From NCBI GenBank assembly GCA_025352325.1, contig JANXTR010000023.1, positions 124,001-188,000 on the forward strand: 64,000 bases of DNA, given 5' to 3'. How positions within the stretch are numbered: position 1 is the first letter of the stretch; the number at the start of each line of letters is the position of its first letter. Positions 20,066-30,457 of this stretch are shown piece by piece. Origin of the DNA: Microbacteriaceae bacterium (GTDB lineage Bacteria; Actinomycetota; Actinomycetes; Actinomycetales; Microbacteriaceae). The position numbers were made by a program, and so were the translations under genes. The notes below the pieces were generated by a model. The model worked only from the letters and a program-made list of their open reading frames with translations. It searched no databases and was not told the DNA's origin.

Positions 20066-20391
20066 TACAGCGGCCCCACATCGAGCAGCGCCGCGCGGGT
20101 CGCCCGTTCGGCTCCGTGCACCGCGGAATCTGCGGCCCGCAGTTCGTGCCGCAGTTGCTGCTCGAGCCGCTCAGCCGCCTCGGAGGCCTCGCCCCGCCAG
20201 TCCTCGGGACGCAGCCGTGGCGGGAAGGCGGCGAGCGCGGCCAGCACCCGGCCGATGGGCGCGAGCTCGGCCTGCTGGCGTTCGAGAGCGGTGTGCAGTG
20301 CGACGGTGTCCATGGGGGGCATGGCACGAGCGTGCCGGAGCCGCCGATCCTGCGCCGCGGCGAGTCGCGCATCCGGGGAATCGGATGCCAT
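20065..20391 (-). CDS. Small helical hypothetical protein, possibly WXG100-like
   Basis: DWRGEASEAAERLEQQLRHELRAA; abuts the hydrolase gene. Confidence 0.55.
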   Translation of the reverse strand: MASDSPDARLAAAQDRRLRHARAMPPMDTVALHTALERQQAELAPIGRVLAALAAFPPRLRPEDWRGEASEAAERLEQQLRHELRAADSAVHGAERATRAALLDVGPL

Positions 20392-20435
20392 CGTCCGGCT
20401 GTGAAGGAGGCTCCCGTGTGCAGGATGATGAAGGC

Positions 20436-20975
20436 ATGAGCATCGGCGGGTTCGAGGACAGCGACGCCGGTTCCGACCCCTCGGTGTTCCGCATCTGTTT
20501 CGTCTGCACGGGCAACATCTGCCGCTCCCCGATGGCCGAGGCGATCTTCCGCCGGCTCATCACCGACGGCGGGTACGCGGGACGGGTCGCCGTCGAGTCC
20601 GCCGCGACCGGCGACTGGCACGTCGGCGAACCGGCCGATCCCCGCACGATCGCGGCCCTCACCTCCCACGGCTACGACGGCGGCAAGCACCGCGCGCGGC
20701 AGTTCGACCCCGACTGGTTCGCCGACCTCGATCTCGTCGTCGCCTTCGACCGCGGGCAGGAGCGCACCCTCCGCGAGTGGGCGACCAGCGAACCCGACCG
20801 TGCCAAAGTCCAGCTGCTGATGACGTTCGAACCCGACGGATCGGGCACCATGGATGTGCCGGATCCGTACTATTCGGATGCCGCGCTCTTCGAAAGCGTC
20901 CTGGCCACCATTGAGCGGGCGAGCGTCGCCCTCTTCCGACAGCTCGAACCCGGAATCCGACAGGGAGTCTCATGA
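20436..20975 (+). CDS. Low-molecular-weight protein-tyrosine-phosphatase
   Basis: P-loop VCTGNICRSP and DPYY. Confidence 0.92.
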   Translation: MSIGGFEDSDAGSDPSVFRICFVCTGNICRSPMAEAIFRRLITDGGYAGRVAVESAATGDWHVGEPADPRTIAALTSHGYDGGKHRARQFDPDWFADLDLVVAFDRGQERTLREWATSEPDRAKVQLLMTFEPDGSGTMDVPDPYYSDAALFESVLATIERASVALFRQLEPGIRQGVS

Positions 20976-22357
20976 GTCCGCTTCCCCCACAGCCGATCAG
21001 CCCGCTCGACGGGCGCTATCGCGCGGCCGTGCAGGGCCTCGGCGAGCACCTCTCCGAAGCAGGCCTCAACCGCGCGCGCGTGCACGTCGAGGTCGAGTGG
21101 CTGATCGCGCTGACCGAGCGCGGGATGTTCGGTTCGACCCCGCTCGACCCCGAGCAGGCACGCGCGCTGCGCACCTTCTCGGCCGAGTTCGGCCAGCTCG
21201 AGATCGACGAACTGGCCACGCTTGAGGCCACCACCCGCCACGACGTGAAGGCGGTGGAGTACCTGGTGCGCGGCCGGCTCTCCGCGCTCGGCCTCAACGA
21301 CATCGCCGAGCTGACCCACTTCGCGTGCACCAGCGAGGACATCAACAACCTCAGCTACGCGCTCACCGTGCGCGCTGCCATCCACGAGGTCTGGCTCCCG
21401 CGTTTCCGGGACGTGCTGGCTGGCCTGCGCAGGATCGCGCTCGACGAGCGCGCCACCCCGATGCTCGCGCACACCCACGGCCAGCCCGCCACCCCGACCA
21501 CGGTTGGCAAGGAGTTCGCGGTCTTCGTCTCCCGGCTCGAGCGCGTGCTCGCCCGCGTCGAGGCGGTCGAGATCCTCGGCAAGTTCAGCGGGGCGACCGG
21601 CACCTTCGCGGCCCATGTCGCCGCGGATCCGGCTGCCGACTGGCCGGCCATTTCGAGGGAGTTCGTCACCTCGCTCGGCCTGACCTGGAATCCGCTCACC
21701 ACCCAGATCGAGTCGCACGACTGGCAGGCCGAACTGTTCTCCGGGATCAGCCACCTCAACCGCATCCTGCACAACCTCTGCACCGACCTGTGGACGTACA
21801 TCTCGATGGGCTACATCACCCAGATCCCGCAGGTCGGGGCCACCGGTTCGTCGACGATGCCGCACAAGATCAACCCGATCCGCTTCGAGAACGCCGAGGC
21901 GAATCTCGAGCTGTCGTCGGCTCTGCTCGACTCGCTCGCCGCCACGCTCGTCACCAGCCGGATGCAGCGGGACCTCACCGACTCGACCACCCAGCGCAAC
22001 ATCGGGGTCGCCGTGGGTCACTCGCTGCTGGCCCTCGACAACCTCGCCCGTGGACTGAACGAGATCGCCGTCGGGCACGACGCCCTCGCCGCCGACCTCG
22101 ACGGCAACTGGGAGGTACTCGCCGAAGCGATCCAGACGGTGATCCGGGCCGAGGTGATCGCCGGGCGCAGCTCGATCGCCGACCCGTACGCCCTTCTCAA
22201 GGAGCTCACTCGCGGCCACCGCACCGGCGCGGCCGAGCTGCGCGCCTTCGTGCAGGGCCTCGACATCGGTACGGATGCCAAGGCGCGCCTTCTTGAACTC
22301 ACGCCCGCGCGCTACGTGGGTCTGGCCGACGAGCTCGTGGGTCTGCTGCCCGCATAG
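20972..22357 (+). CDS. purB: Adenylosuccinate lyase
   Basis: GSSTMPHKINPIRFENAEANLELS signature; full length 461 aa. Confidence 0.95.
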   Translation: MSPLPPQPISPLDGRYRAAVQGLGEHLSEAGLNRARVHVEVEWLIALTERGMFGSTPLDPEQARALRTFSAEFGQLEIDELATLEATTRHDVKAVEYLVRGRLSALGLNDIAELTHFACTSEDINNLSYALTVRAAIHEVWLPRFRDVLAGLRRIALDERATPMLAHTHGQPATPTTVGKEFAVFVSRLERVLARVEAVEILGKFSGATGTFAAHVAADPAADWPAISREFVTSLGLTWNPLTTQIESHDWQAELFSGISHLNRILHNLCTDLWTYISMGYITQIPQVGATGSSTMPHKINPIRFENAEANLELSSALLDSLAATLVTSRMQRDLTDSTTQRNIGVAVGHSLLALDNLARGLNEIAVGHDALAADLDGNWEVLAEAIQTVIRAEVIAGRSSIADPYALLKELTRGHRTGAAELRAFVQGLDIGTDAKARLLELTPARYVGLADELVGLLPA

Positions 22358-22437
22358 CGCAGCTCCCGTTTGTCGCACCCGCGCCGAGCCTTTCCGGCGC
22401 TCGAGCGACACCGCGGCGCGCTCGCGGGTTTTGCGCG

Positions 22438-22725
22438 TCAGTGCGTGGAGTGCGTCTCGTCGTCGACCGTCGGGAGGTCGGCATCCGGGGTTTGGCCCAG
22501 CATGATCATCGCGAGCGAGACCAGGCTCACGATGAACACGACGCCGAAGAAGATGGCGGCAAGGATCCATTCGCGGGTGGCGAGCCCGACGATGAGGCCG
22601 GTGAACACTCCGAACACGGCGGAGAGGCCGATCAGCTCAACCGGGCGCGTCTTGTCTTTGCGCGTCGGGCCGGTCCGGCTCGGGTTGGTGCGGCTCGCGG
22701 CGCCGGGCTTCTTCGCGGCGCTCAC
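22438..22725 (-). CDS. Small membrane protein, hypothetical
   Basis: VSAAKKPGAASRTNPSRTGPTRKDKTRPVELIGLSAVFGVFTGLIVGLATREWI; GTG start overlaps upstream stop. Confidence 0.65.
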   Translation of the reverse strand: MSAAKKPGAASRTNPSRTGPTRKDKTRPVELIGLSAVFGVFTGLIVGLATREWILAAIFFGVVFIVSLVSLAMIMLGQTPDADLPTVDDETHSTH

Positions 22726-23330
22726 GAGGCCACCGTCCTGTCGACCGGGGAGGGGGTGGTGCGCACGCCGTTCGCCGAGACGGCCGAGATACCCAGCAGC
22801 ACGCCGGCGACGATGGCCCACGCGCCGAACATCCCGACCAGGACCACCGACGCGGTCAGCTGTCCGTTGATCTGCTCGATGCCGCCGAGGGCCTGACTGT
22901 AGTCGGGCGGGACGACGAGGAACCCGATCGCCAGCAGAAGCGTGAGCCCGCCGAGGATCATCCAGTCGCGCGCCGCGGGCAGTCGGGTGCGCGCCCGGAT
23001 GCCGCTGACGAGCTCGAGCGCGCCGGTCACGATCGCCCAGGCGCTGACGACGAACACGAGATAGTGGACCCCGCCCCCGGGCAGCACGAGCGCCACCACC
23101 CCGGCGATCACCGTGACAACGCCCTGCGTAAGGAACAGCCCGCGCGACGTGCGGTCACCGCGGCTGCCCAGCGATCCGGCGAGCAGGATGGCGCCCGCCA
23201 CGACCGCATAGAGGCCGAAGGCGACGAGACCGAAGGTGGCCGAGTGCGCCGGAGTGAAGGTGATCGCTAAGCCGACGATCAAGGCGGCGACGGCACGCAG
23301 TGATGGAACGACCCAAGCTGGCACGAGCAT
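22722..23330 (-). CDS. DUF308/HdeD-like multi-TM membrane protein
   Basis: Six-TM pattern, GLITFTPAHSATFGLVAFGLYAVVAGAILL-type sequence. Confidence 0.65.
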   Translation of the reverse strand: MLVPAWVVPSLRAVAALIVGLAITFTPAHSATFGLVAFGLYAVVAGAILLAGSLGSRGDRTSRGLFLTQGVVTVIAGVVALVLPGGGVHYLVFVVSAWAIVTGALELVSGIRARTRLPAARDWMILGGLTLLLAIGFLVVPPDYSQALGGIEQINGQLTASVVLVGMFGAWAIVAGVLLGISAVSANGVRTTPSPVDRTVAS

Positions 23331-23422
23331 CTGCCTTCCTGTCCGGGCGTCCTGCGACGGCTCTCTCCGTGGCGTTCTCCACTGCGGAGAACCGCACAGA
23401 GTCTACGTCCGGCGACTGGGCG

Positions 23423-24799
23423 CTAAATGCGTGCCATGTCGGTGAAGCGCGAGTACATGCCGCTGAAGGAGACCTTGATGGTGTCCTGCCGGCCGTTGCG
23501 GTGCTTGGCCACGATGAGGTCGGCCTCGCCAGTGGGCGGAGCCTCGCGGTCGTAGGCATCTTCGCGGTGCAGCAGGATGACGATGTCGGCGTCCTGCTCG
23601 AGCGATCCGGACTCGCGGAGATCGGCCAGCGCCGGCTTCTTGTCCGCCCGCTGCTCCGGACCACGGTTGAGCTGCGAGAGCGCGATGACCGGGACGCTCA
23701 GCTCCTTGGCCAACAGCTTGAGCGCCCGCGAGAACTCGCTGACCTCCTGCTGCCGGGACTCGACCTTCTTGCCCGAAGTCATGAGCTGCAGGTAGTCGAT
23801 GACGACCATCTTGAGCCCGACCTTCTGGCTGAGCCTGCGGCACTTGGCCCGGATCTCGACCAGCGTCATGTTGGGGCTGTCGTCGATGTAGAGCGGGGCG
23901 TCCGCGATCTGCCCGCGCACCTGCGCGAGCTTGTCCCAGTCGCGCTGCTCCAGGTTGCCCTTGCGGAGGGTCTGCATCGGGATGGATGACTCGGCCGCAA
24001 GCAGCCGCATGGCGATCTCGCTGCGCCCCATCTCGAGCGAGAAGAAGATCGCGGGCATGTTGTGCTTCACGGTCGCCGCCCGGGCGAAGTCGAGCGCCAG
24101 GGTCGACTTGCCGAGACCCGGGCGGGCGGCCACGATGACCAGCTGCCCGCCGTGCAGGCCGTTGGTGAGCTCGTCGAGCTCGGCAAAGCCGGTAGGAACA
24201 CCGATCATCTCGCCGTCGCGGCCGCGGGCGCGCTCGATCTCGTCAACCGCGGTGTCGATCGCCTCGACGAGGGGCACGTAGTCCTCGGCCTCGACTCCGC
24301 CGGTGACAGCGTAGATTTCAGCCTGCGCGTTGTTGACGAGGTCGAGCACCTCGCCCTCGCTCGCGTAGCCCATCTGCACGATGCGTGTTCCCGCCTCGAC
24401 GAGGCGGCGCAGCACGGCCTTCTCGGCGACGATCGACGCGTAGTAGCCGGCGTTTGCCGCGGTCGGCACGAGCCCGGTCAGGGTGTGGAGGTATTCGGCC
24501 CCGCCCGCGCGCTGCAACTGCGCGGTCTTGGTCAGCTCGTCGGTGACCGCGATGACGTCGGTGGGCTCCCCGTGCGAATAGAGGTTGAGCACCGCCTCGA
24601 AGATGACCTCGTGCTTGGGGATGTAGAAGTCGACTCCGCGGACGGTCTCGACGACATCCGCCACGGCGTCCTTGCTGAGCAGCATGCCGCCGATCGCGCT
24701 CTGCTCGGCGAGGAGGTCGTGCGGAGGAGTCCGCTCGCCCTGCCAGCCCTCGTTGCTCGCGCGGGACTCCCCAGCGAGACCCAGATGGGCGATGGACAC
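23423..24799 (-). CDS. dnaB: Replicative DNA helicase
   Basis: LLAEQSAIGGMLLSKDAV, VIVAARPGLGKSTLALDFAR, EVSEFSRALKLLAKELSVPVIALSQLNRG. Confidence 0.97.
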   Translation of the reverse strand: MSIAHLGLAGESRASNEGWQGERTPPHDLLAEQSAIGGMLLSKDAVADVVETVRGVDFYIPKHEVIFEAVLNLYSHGEPTDVIAVTDELTKTAQLQRAGGAEYLHTLTGLVPTAANAGYYASIVAEKAVLRRLVEAGTRIVQMGYASEGEVLDLVNNAQAEIYAVTGGVEAEDYVPLVEAIDTAVDEIERARGRDGEMIGVPTGFAELDELTNGLHGGQLVIVAARPGLGKSTLALDFARAATVKHNMPAIFFSLEMGRSEIAMRLLAAESSIPMQTLRKGNLEQRDWDKLAQVRGQIADAPLYIDDSPNMTLVEIRAKCRRLSQKVGLKMVVIDYLQLMTSGKKVESRQQEVSEFSRALKLLAKELSVPVIALSQLNRGPEQRADKKPALADLRESGSLEQDADIVILLHREDAYDREAPPTGEADLIVAKHRNGRQDTIKVSFSGMYSRFTDMARI

Positions 24800-24940
24800 G
24801 GGGGACCTCCTGCGGTCAGGCTACGGGCTGAGAGTGACACCGACCGCCGACACCCCGGGCAGCCGCTGTCTGTCTCCTCGTCGGGTGGGGGAGACGCTGC
24901 GCCAGGTTAGGGAGCGCCGAACACCGCCACCAACACGCCC

Positions 24941-25138
24941 TGTGGACAACCCTGTTGGTAACTAGCGCGAAACGCCGGGGGAAATGTGAAGAAGGTGTGG
25001 ATAGTTCTGTGGAGAACTTGCGAGTTTTGAGACAGATATCAAGTCTGACCAGCGTTTTTCTCGAAGTTTTGCTGTGTGTAGAAACATGTTTAGAGTGCCG
25101 CTTGAACGTTGAGGAGAAACCGCGTCACCTGTGGACGA
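24941..25138. promoter_or_regulatory. Cluster of DnaA-box-like nonamers upstream of dnaB
   Basis: Perfect TGTGGACAA (24941-24949) plus one-mismatch TGTGGATAG (24996-25004), TGTGGAGAA (25008-25016), TGTGGACGA (25130-25138). Confidence 0.6.
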
Positions 25139-25220
25139 AACGCCGCACCGCGCTTGACTTCCTGGGCACACGCCAGTAGCGGCGCCCCAGGATCGGGACG
25201 CCGCTACGGGTGAGACACGC

Positions 25221-25673
25221 CTACTTGGCGGCGACGACCTCGAGGGTGATCGCGGCCACGACATCGGTGCGCAGACGCACCGTCGCCTCGTGGCGACCGG
25301 TGCCTTTGATGGGTGCCGACAGCTCGATGGTGCGCTTGTCGATCGAACCGATGCCGGCTTTTTGGACGGCATCCGCGATGTCATCGGTCTTGACCGAGCC
25401 GAACAGGCGACCCTCGCGGCCGGCCTTGACGGTCAGCTTGACGGGGGAGGACTCCAGCTTGGCCTTGAGGGCCTGGGCCTCCTCGAGCGTGGCCAACTCG
25501 CGCGCGGTGCGTGCGGCCTTGATCTGCTCGATCTGCTTCTCGCCGCCCTTGCTCCACTGCACGGCGAAGCCCTGCGGCAGGAGGAAGTTGCGGGCGTAGC
25601 CGTTCTTGACGTCGACGACGTCACCCGGCGAGCCGAGGCCGGTGACCTCGGAGGTGAGAATGACCTTTGACAT
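25221..25673 (-). CDS. rplI: 50S ribosomal protein L9
   Basis: [38 protein letters not shown]. Confidence 0.97.
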   Translation of the reverse strand: MSKVILTSEVTGLGSPGDVVDVKNGYARNFLLPQGFAVQWSKGGEKQIEQIKAARTARELATLEEAQALKAKLESSPVKLTVKAGREGRLFGSVKTDDIADAVQKAGIGSIDKRTIELSAPIKGTGRHEATVRLRTDVVAAITLEVVAAK

Positions 25674-25676
25674 GGT

Positions 25677-25949
25677 CTACCGCCCCGATCCCGCGTAGGG
25701 GAGGAGTGCCATCTCGCGGGCGTTTTTCACCGCGCGCGCGATGAGACGCTGCTCCTGCACCGAGACGCCGGTGATGCGACGAGCACGGATCTTTCCCCGC
25801 TCCGAGATGAACTTGCGAAGCGTGGCGACATCCTTGTAATCGATGATGCCGACGCGGATCGACTTCGCGGGGGCGGCGTTCTTGCCGCCCTTAACGTTGG
25901 TGCGTTTGCGGCTGTCCCTGCCGCCGCTACTGCTGCTCTTGCCTGCCAT
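25677..25949 (-). CDS. rpsR: 30S ribosomal protein S18
   Basis: [50 protein letters not shown]. Confidence 0.97.
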   Translation of the reverse strand: MAGKSSSSGGRDSRKRTNVKGGKNAAPAKSIRVGIIDYKDVATLRKFISERGKIRARRITGVSVQEQRLIARAVKNAREMALLPYAGSGR

Positions 25950-26011
25950 GATCTGTTCCTTTGAAAGTCAACGCTTGAGGGATGCCGCGGCTCACGCCCA
26001 TGGGCAACCGA

Positions 26012-26533
26012 TCAAAACGGGGTCTCGTCGTTGTAGTTGCCTGGCGTGTTCCACACGTCGTCGCCACCCGACGCCGCGGGGGCGGATGCCGCCCATGGCT
26101 CGTCTGCAGCAACGGCCTGCGGACGTCCGCCACCGGAGTTCACGCCGCCGGAGCGATCCGATCCACCACCGGGAGCACGGGTGACCTGCGCGGTCGCGTA
26201 GCGGAGGCTCGGGCCGATCTCGTCAATCTCGAACTCGATGCTGGTGCGCTTCTCGCCTTCCTTCGTCTCGTAGCTGCGCTGCTTCAGGCGACCGGTCGCA
26301 ACGACACGGCTCCCCTTCGTCAGCGAGCCGGCGACGTGCTCGGCAAACTCACGCCAGCAGGACGCGCGGAGGAAGAGAGCCTCGCCGTCCTTCCAGTCGT
26401 TCGCGGCACGGTCGAAGGTGCGAGGAGTCGACGCGATCGTGAAGTTCGCGACGGCCAGCCCTCCCTGCGTATAGCGCAGCTCGGGATCCGCGGTGAGGTT
26501 GCCCACCACCGTGATGATCGTCTCGCCGGCCAT
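26012..26533 (-). CDS. ssb: Single-stranded DNA-binding protein
   Basis: [35 protein letters not shown]; acidic tip DETPF. Confidence 0.96.
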   Translation of the reverse strand: MAGETIITVVGNLTADPELRYTQGGLAVANFTIASTPRTFDRAANDWKDGEALFLRASCWREFAEHVAGSLTKGSRVVATGRLKQRSYETKEGEKRTSIEFEIDEIGPSLRYATAQVTRAPGGGSDRSGGVNSGGGRPQAVAADEPWAASAPAASGGDDVWNTPGNYNDETPF

Positions 26534-26536
26534 GAG

Positions 26537-27079
26537 CTATTCCGCCTCGGCCGCGACGGTCTCGGCGACGGGCGCCTCGACGGTCTCTGCCGCGGCCGGA
26601 GCCTCGGGCTCAGCCGTCGCAGCGGCAACCTTCGGGGCTTCGGCCTTGGGGGCCTCCACCTTGGCGGCCGACACCTTGGCGGCCGGAGTTGCAGCAGCAG
26701 CTGCGGCCTTTGGCGACTTCGCAGCGGCGGCGGCCTTGCGGGCGGCACGCTTCTCGTCGTCTGCGCGGACGGAGATCGCACGAGCGACCGCCTCCTCGGC
26801 GCGGAGCACCTTGGTGCGCAGGACCGCTTCGCTGAGCTTCAGCTGGCGATCGAGTTCGACGGTGGCGTCCGAGGTCGCGGTGAAGTTGACGACGGCGTAG
26901 ATGCCCTCGGTCTTCTTCTGGATCTCGTATGCCAGGCGACGGCGTCCCCAAATGTCGACGTTGTCGATCGTGCCGCCATCGTTGCGGATGACGTTGAGGA
27001 ACTTGTCCAAGCTGGGTGCGACGGTCCTCTCATCGATCTCCGGATCGAGGATGACCATCAACTCATACTGGTGCGTCAC
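26537..27079 (-). CDS. rpsF: 30S ribosomal protein S6 with Ala/Glu/Pro/Lys-rich C-terminal extension
   Basis: [36 protein letters not shown]; low-complexity tail. Confidence 0.95.
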   Translation of the reverse strand: MTHQYELMVILDPEIDERTVAPSLDKFLNVIRNDGGTIDNVDIWGRRRLAYEIQKKTEGIYAVVNFTATSDATVELDRQLKLSEAVLRTKVLRAEEAVARAISVRADDEKRAARKAAAAAKSPKAAAAAATPAAKVSAAKVEAPKAEAPKVAAATAEPEAPAAAETVEAPVAETVAAEAE

Positions 27080-27183
27080 TAACCCACCTCCCTTGGTCTA
27101 GAACGGCTGCAGACGATCTGCAGCAGGAGGGTATTGACGTGTTGCACGGGACGAACGCCCGGGGGCAACCTGTCGACTATAGC

Positions 27184-28620
27184 TCAGGCGCGAGCACTCC
27201 ACCAGGCGCGCAGCCGAGCCTCGGCATCCTGGGGCGCGAGCGGGCCGTGCTCCAGCCGCTCCTCGAGGAGGAAGCGATATGCCTCGCCGACCTCGCGGCC
27301 CGGCGTCAAGCCCAGGATCCGCATGATGTTCTCACCGTCGAGGTCGGGGCGGATGGCGGCCAGCTCTTCCTCCTCCTCAAGCGCGACGATCCGCGCCTCG
27401 AGGTCGTCATAGGCGAACTCCAGCTGCTCCGCCTTACGACGGTTGCGCGTCGTGACGTCGGAGCGCGACAGGATGTGGAGCCATTCGAGGAGCGGTCCTG
27501 CATCTCGGACGTAGCGGCGAACGGCCGAGTCGGTCCAGGCGCCGCCCGAATAGCCGAAGAACCGCAGGTGCAGCCGGATCAACTCGGCCACCGCCTTGAC
27601 GGTGTCGTTGTCGAAGCGGAGCGCGCGCAACCGCTGAGCGGCGAGCTTGGCTCCGAGCACGTCGTGGTGGTGGAAGGTGACGACGCCACCCGGCTCGATC
27701 AGCCGCGTGGCCGGCTTGCCGATATCGTGCAGCAGCACCGCGAGCCGCAGGATCAGGCTCGGCTCGTGGCCGCGACTCTTCTCCAGCTCGATTGCGCGGC
27801 CCAGAGCGATGAGGCTGTGCTCGTAGACGTCCTTGTGGCGCGCGTGCTCGTCGATCTCCAGTCGGAGCGCGGGGACCTCGGGCAGCACTTCGGCGGCGGC
27901 ACCGCTGTCGACGAGCAGCCGGATGCCCGCGACCGGGTCGGCGGCCAGCATCAGCTTGCCGATTTCGGCGCCGATCCGCTCCGCCGAGACGATCGCGAGT
28001 CGCTCCGCCATGCCCTGCGCGGCGGCGAGTGCGGCGGGCTCGAGCACGAAACCAAGCTGGGCGGCGAAGCGGGCAGCACGCAGCATCCGGAGCGGATCGT
28101 CGCCGAACGACACCTCGGGGGCGCTCGGCGTGCGCAACGTGAAGGCAAGCAGGTCGTCGACACCGCCGGTCGGGTCGACGAGACGTGGTTTCGGATGCTT
28201 GGCGTCGGGCAGGCGCAGGGCCATCGCGTTGATCGTGAAGTCGCGACGGGTGAGGTCGGCCTCGAGGCTGTCGCCGAAGAGCACATCCGGCTTCCGGCTG
28301 GAGCCGTCGTACGCGTCACTGCGGTAGGTCGTGATCTCGATCGTCTCGTGGCCGAAGCGGGTGCCGATCGTGCCGAACTCGCGGCCGATCTCCCAGACCG
28401 CATCGGCGATCGGGCCGACGATCTCGAGGATGCGATCGGGTCGCGCGTCGGTCGTGAGGTCGAGATCGGAGACCGGACGCCCGAGAAAGGCGTCGCGCAC
28501 AGGACCACCGACGACCGAGAGCTCGTACCCCGCGGCGGCGAAGCGCTCGGCCAGTAGGACCAGTTCGGGGAGGGCCGCGAGGCGATTAAGGCGCTCCAGT
28601 GCGTCTGCCACGCTTTCCAT
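27184..28620 (-). CDS. cca: CCA tRNA nucleotidyltransferase
   Basis: VVGGPVRDAFLGRPVSDLDLTTDARPD; HD motif VLLHDIGKPATR. Confidence 0.94.
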   Translation of the reverse strand: MESVADALERLNRLAALPELVLLAERFAAAGYELSVVGGPVRDAFLGRPVSDLDLTTDARPDRILEIVGPIADAVWEIGREFGTIGTRFGHETIEITTYRSDAYDGSSRKPDVLFGDSLEADLTRRDFTINAMALRLPDAKHPKPRLVDPTGGVDDLLAFTLRTPSAPEVSFGDDPLRMLRAARFAAQLGFVLEPAALAAAQGMAERLAIVSAERIGAEIGKLMLAADPVAGIRLLVDSGAAAEVLPEVPALRLEIDEHARHKDVYEHSLIALGRAIELEKSRGHEPSLILRLAVLLHDIGKPATRLIEPGGVVTFHHHDVLGAKLAAQRLRALRFDNDTVKAVAELIRLHLRFFGYSGGAWTDSAVRRYVRDAGPLLEWLHILSRSDVTTRNRRKAEQLEFAYDDLEARIVALEEEEELAAIRPDLDGENIMRILGLTPGREVGEAYRFLLEERLEHGPLAPQDAEARLRAWWSARA

Positions 28621-28690
28621 GGCACCAGGATGACACGTCTAAACTCGGGGGCATGTCGGCGGAACGGAACATGGGCGTCCTGCCGTGCCC

Positions 28691-30457
28691 ATGACCCCGC
28701 GGCGGCGCCCGCGTTCACGTGGCGCAGCGACGGCTCTCTCGCTGGTGGCGGCGGTCGCTCTGGCGCTCGTTCCAACCCTGGGCGCCGCGGCGGTGCACGA
28801 AGTCTCCCCGGTGTCCCGTGTGACGTCACGTTCCGCCGAGGGAACCCCGGTCTCGCTCGCGGTGCTCGTCCCCCTGACAGTGCGGCCGACCGCATCCGGA
28901 CTCATCGACGCGACCACTCTCGCCGGCTACACGGCCCCGCTCGGCGTGCTCACCCGGCAGCTCGACGCGGTCTACGACACCCCGGCCGTCATCGGCCTCG
29001 ACCCGATGATCATCGCCTCGATCCGGGTGCTTGGCACCAGCGCCCCGCAGTCGGCGATCGACTGGCTGAAGCGGCTGCACGGAGCGAGCAACGAGATCTT
29101 CGCGCTGGCCTACGCCGATGCCGACGTGGCCTCGCTCGCGCGGGTCGACGCGCTCGCGCTGCAGGCGCCGATCGGGTTCGATTTCGCGATCGATCCCGGC
29201 CACTTCGGCGCCGCCGTGACCGCAAGTCCGACGCCCACGGCGTCCGCGTCGGCTACGGCCTCCCCGACTCCCTCGGCATCACCCACCCCGGGATCCCCGA
29301 CCACGCCGCCGCTCCCCACCACCGCTGCGGAGGTGCTCGACTGGACCTACACGCTGAAGAACATCGCGTGGCCGGCCGATGACACCGTGTTGCCCGGCGA
29401 CATCGCGGCCATGACCGCCGCCGGATATCAGAACGTGGTGCTCAGCTCTACCAACGTGTCGTCCTCGATCTCCGGCGCGGTCAATCTCGGCTCGCTCCAG
29501 GGGATCGTCGCGGATTCCGGTATCTCGTCCCTCGTGCGCGACGCGGTCTATGAGACCGGGAGCGGCGCGCAGGAGGCGGCGCTCAGCCGGCTGAACTCCG
29601 CTCTCACCGGTCTGGAGGCCGTATCGCCCGGGCGCACCGTGGTGGCGACTCTCGACCGGCACTGGCCCCTCGGCTCGCTCAACTTGGACGCGCTTTTCAC
29701 CGACCTCGCGGCACAGACCAGCGCGACGACCGTCGGGATGACTGCCGTTCTCGCGGGCGCGCATCCCGCCGCTCAGGTCGTGCAGGAGGTCGACGACGCG
29801 ACGCGACTCGCGCAGCTGCACTCGATCGTGGATGCCACGAGGCTGGAGGCCGCATTCGCGACGGCCGCGACCGACGCCAACCTGGTGCTCGAGCCCAGGC
29901 GGCTGCAGCTCCTCTCGCTGCTCGCCGTCACCTGGCTCCGCGGGACCAACGACTGGTCCACCGAGGTCGGTGCCTTCCTCGCCGACTCGGTGACGCTCCG
30001 CGATTCGGTGAAGATCGTGAGCGGAAGCGACCTCTTTGTGGGGGCCGGGCAGACCAACATTCCCGTCACGGTCAGTAACGCCCTGAGGTATCCGGTGACG
30101 GTCTACGTGAACGTCGCCTCCACCAACTCTCGGCTGCAGGTGCAGAAGCAGAACGTCCCCCTGAAAGTCGAGCCCGGCTCCTCGAACAAGGCTGCGATCC
30201 CAGTGCAGGCGCTCAGCGACGGCAAGGTCATCACCACGGTGACCATCAGCAGCGTCGCGCAGGTCCAGCTCGGCGCACCCGACTACGTCACTATCGATCT
30301 GCAGCCCGGGTGGGAGGGCGTCGGCACCACCGTGATCGTGGTGCTGCTGGTGCTCATCTTCGGCGGCGGCATCGCCCGGAACATCTACAAGCGTCGGCCG
30401 GCGCGGAAGCCGCCCGCGGACGCCGCGCCCGCACTGGCCGAGCAGCCTCGTGACTGA
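28691..30457 (+). CDS. DUF6049-like secreted/membrane protein upstream of murJ
   Basis: Signal peptide, Ser/Thr/Pro linker (TASPTPTASASATASPTPSASPTPG), C-terminal TM; position directly before murJ. Confidence 0.7.
   Translation: MTPRRRPRSRGAATALSLVAAVALALVPTLGAAAVHEVSPVSRVTSRSAEGTPVSLAVLVPLTVRPTASGLIDATTLAGYTAPLGVLTRQLDAVYDTPAVIGLDPMIIASIRVLGTSAPQSAIDWLKRLHGASNEIFALAYADADVASLARVDALALQAPIGFDFAIDPGHFGAAVTASPTPTASASATASPTPSASPTPGSPTTPPLPTTAAEVLDWTYTLKNIAWPADDTVLPGDIAAMTAAGYQNVVLSSTNVSSSISGAVNLGSLQGIVADSGISSLVRDAVYETGSGAQEAALSRLNSALTGLEAVSPGRTVVATLDRHWPLGSLNLDALFTDLAAQTSATTVGMTAVLAGAHPAAQVVQEVDDATRLAQLHSIVDATRLEAAFATAATDANLVLEPRRLQLLSLLAVTWLRGTNDWSTEVGAFLADSVTLRDSVKIVSGSDLFVGAGQTNIPVTVSNALRYPVTVYVNVASTNSRLQVQKQNVPLKVEPGSSNKAAIPVQALSDGKVITTVTISSVAQVQLGAPDYVTIDLQPGWEGVGTTVIVVLLVLIFGGGIARNIYKRRPARKPPADAAPALAEQPRD

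Noticed and set aside
18306-20690. 794-aa minus-strand ORF
   Set aside because: Out-of-frame overlap with the 526-aa hydrolase and neighbouring genes
20870-22570. 566-aa minus-strand ORF
   Set aside because: Antisense of purB
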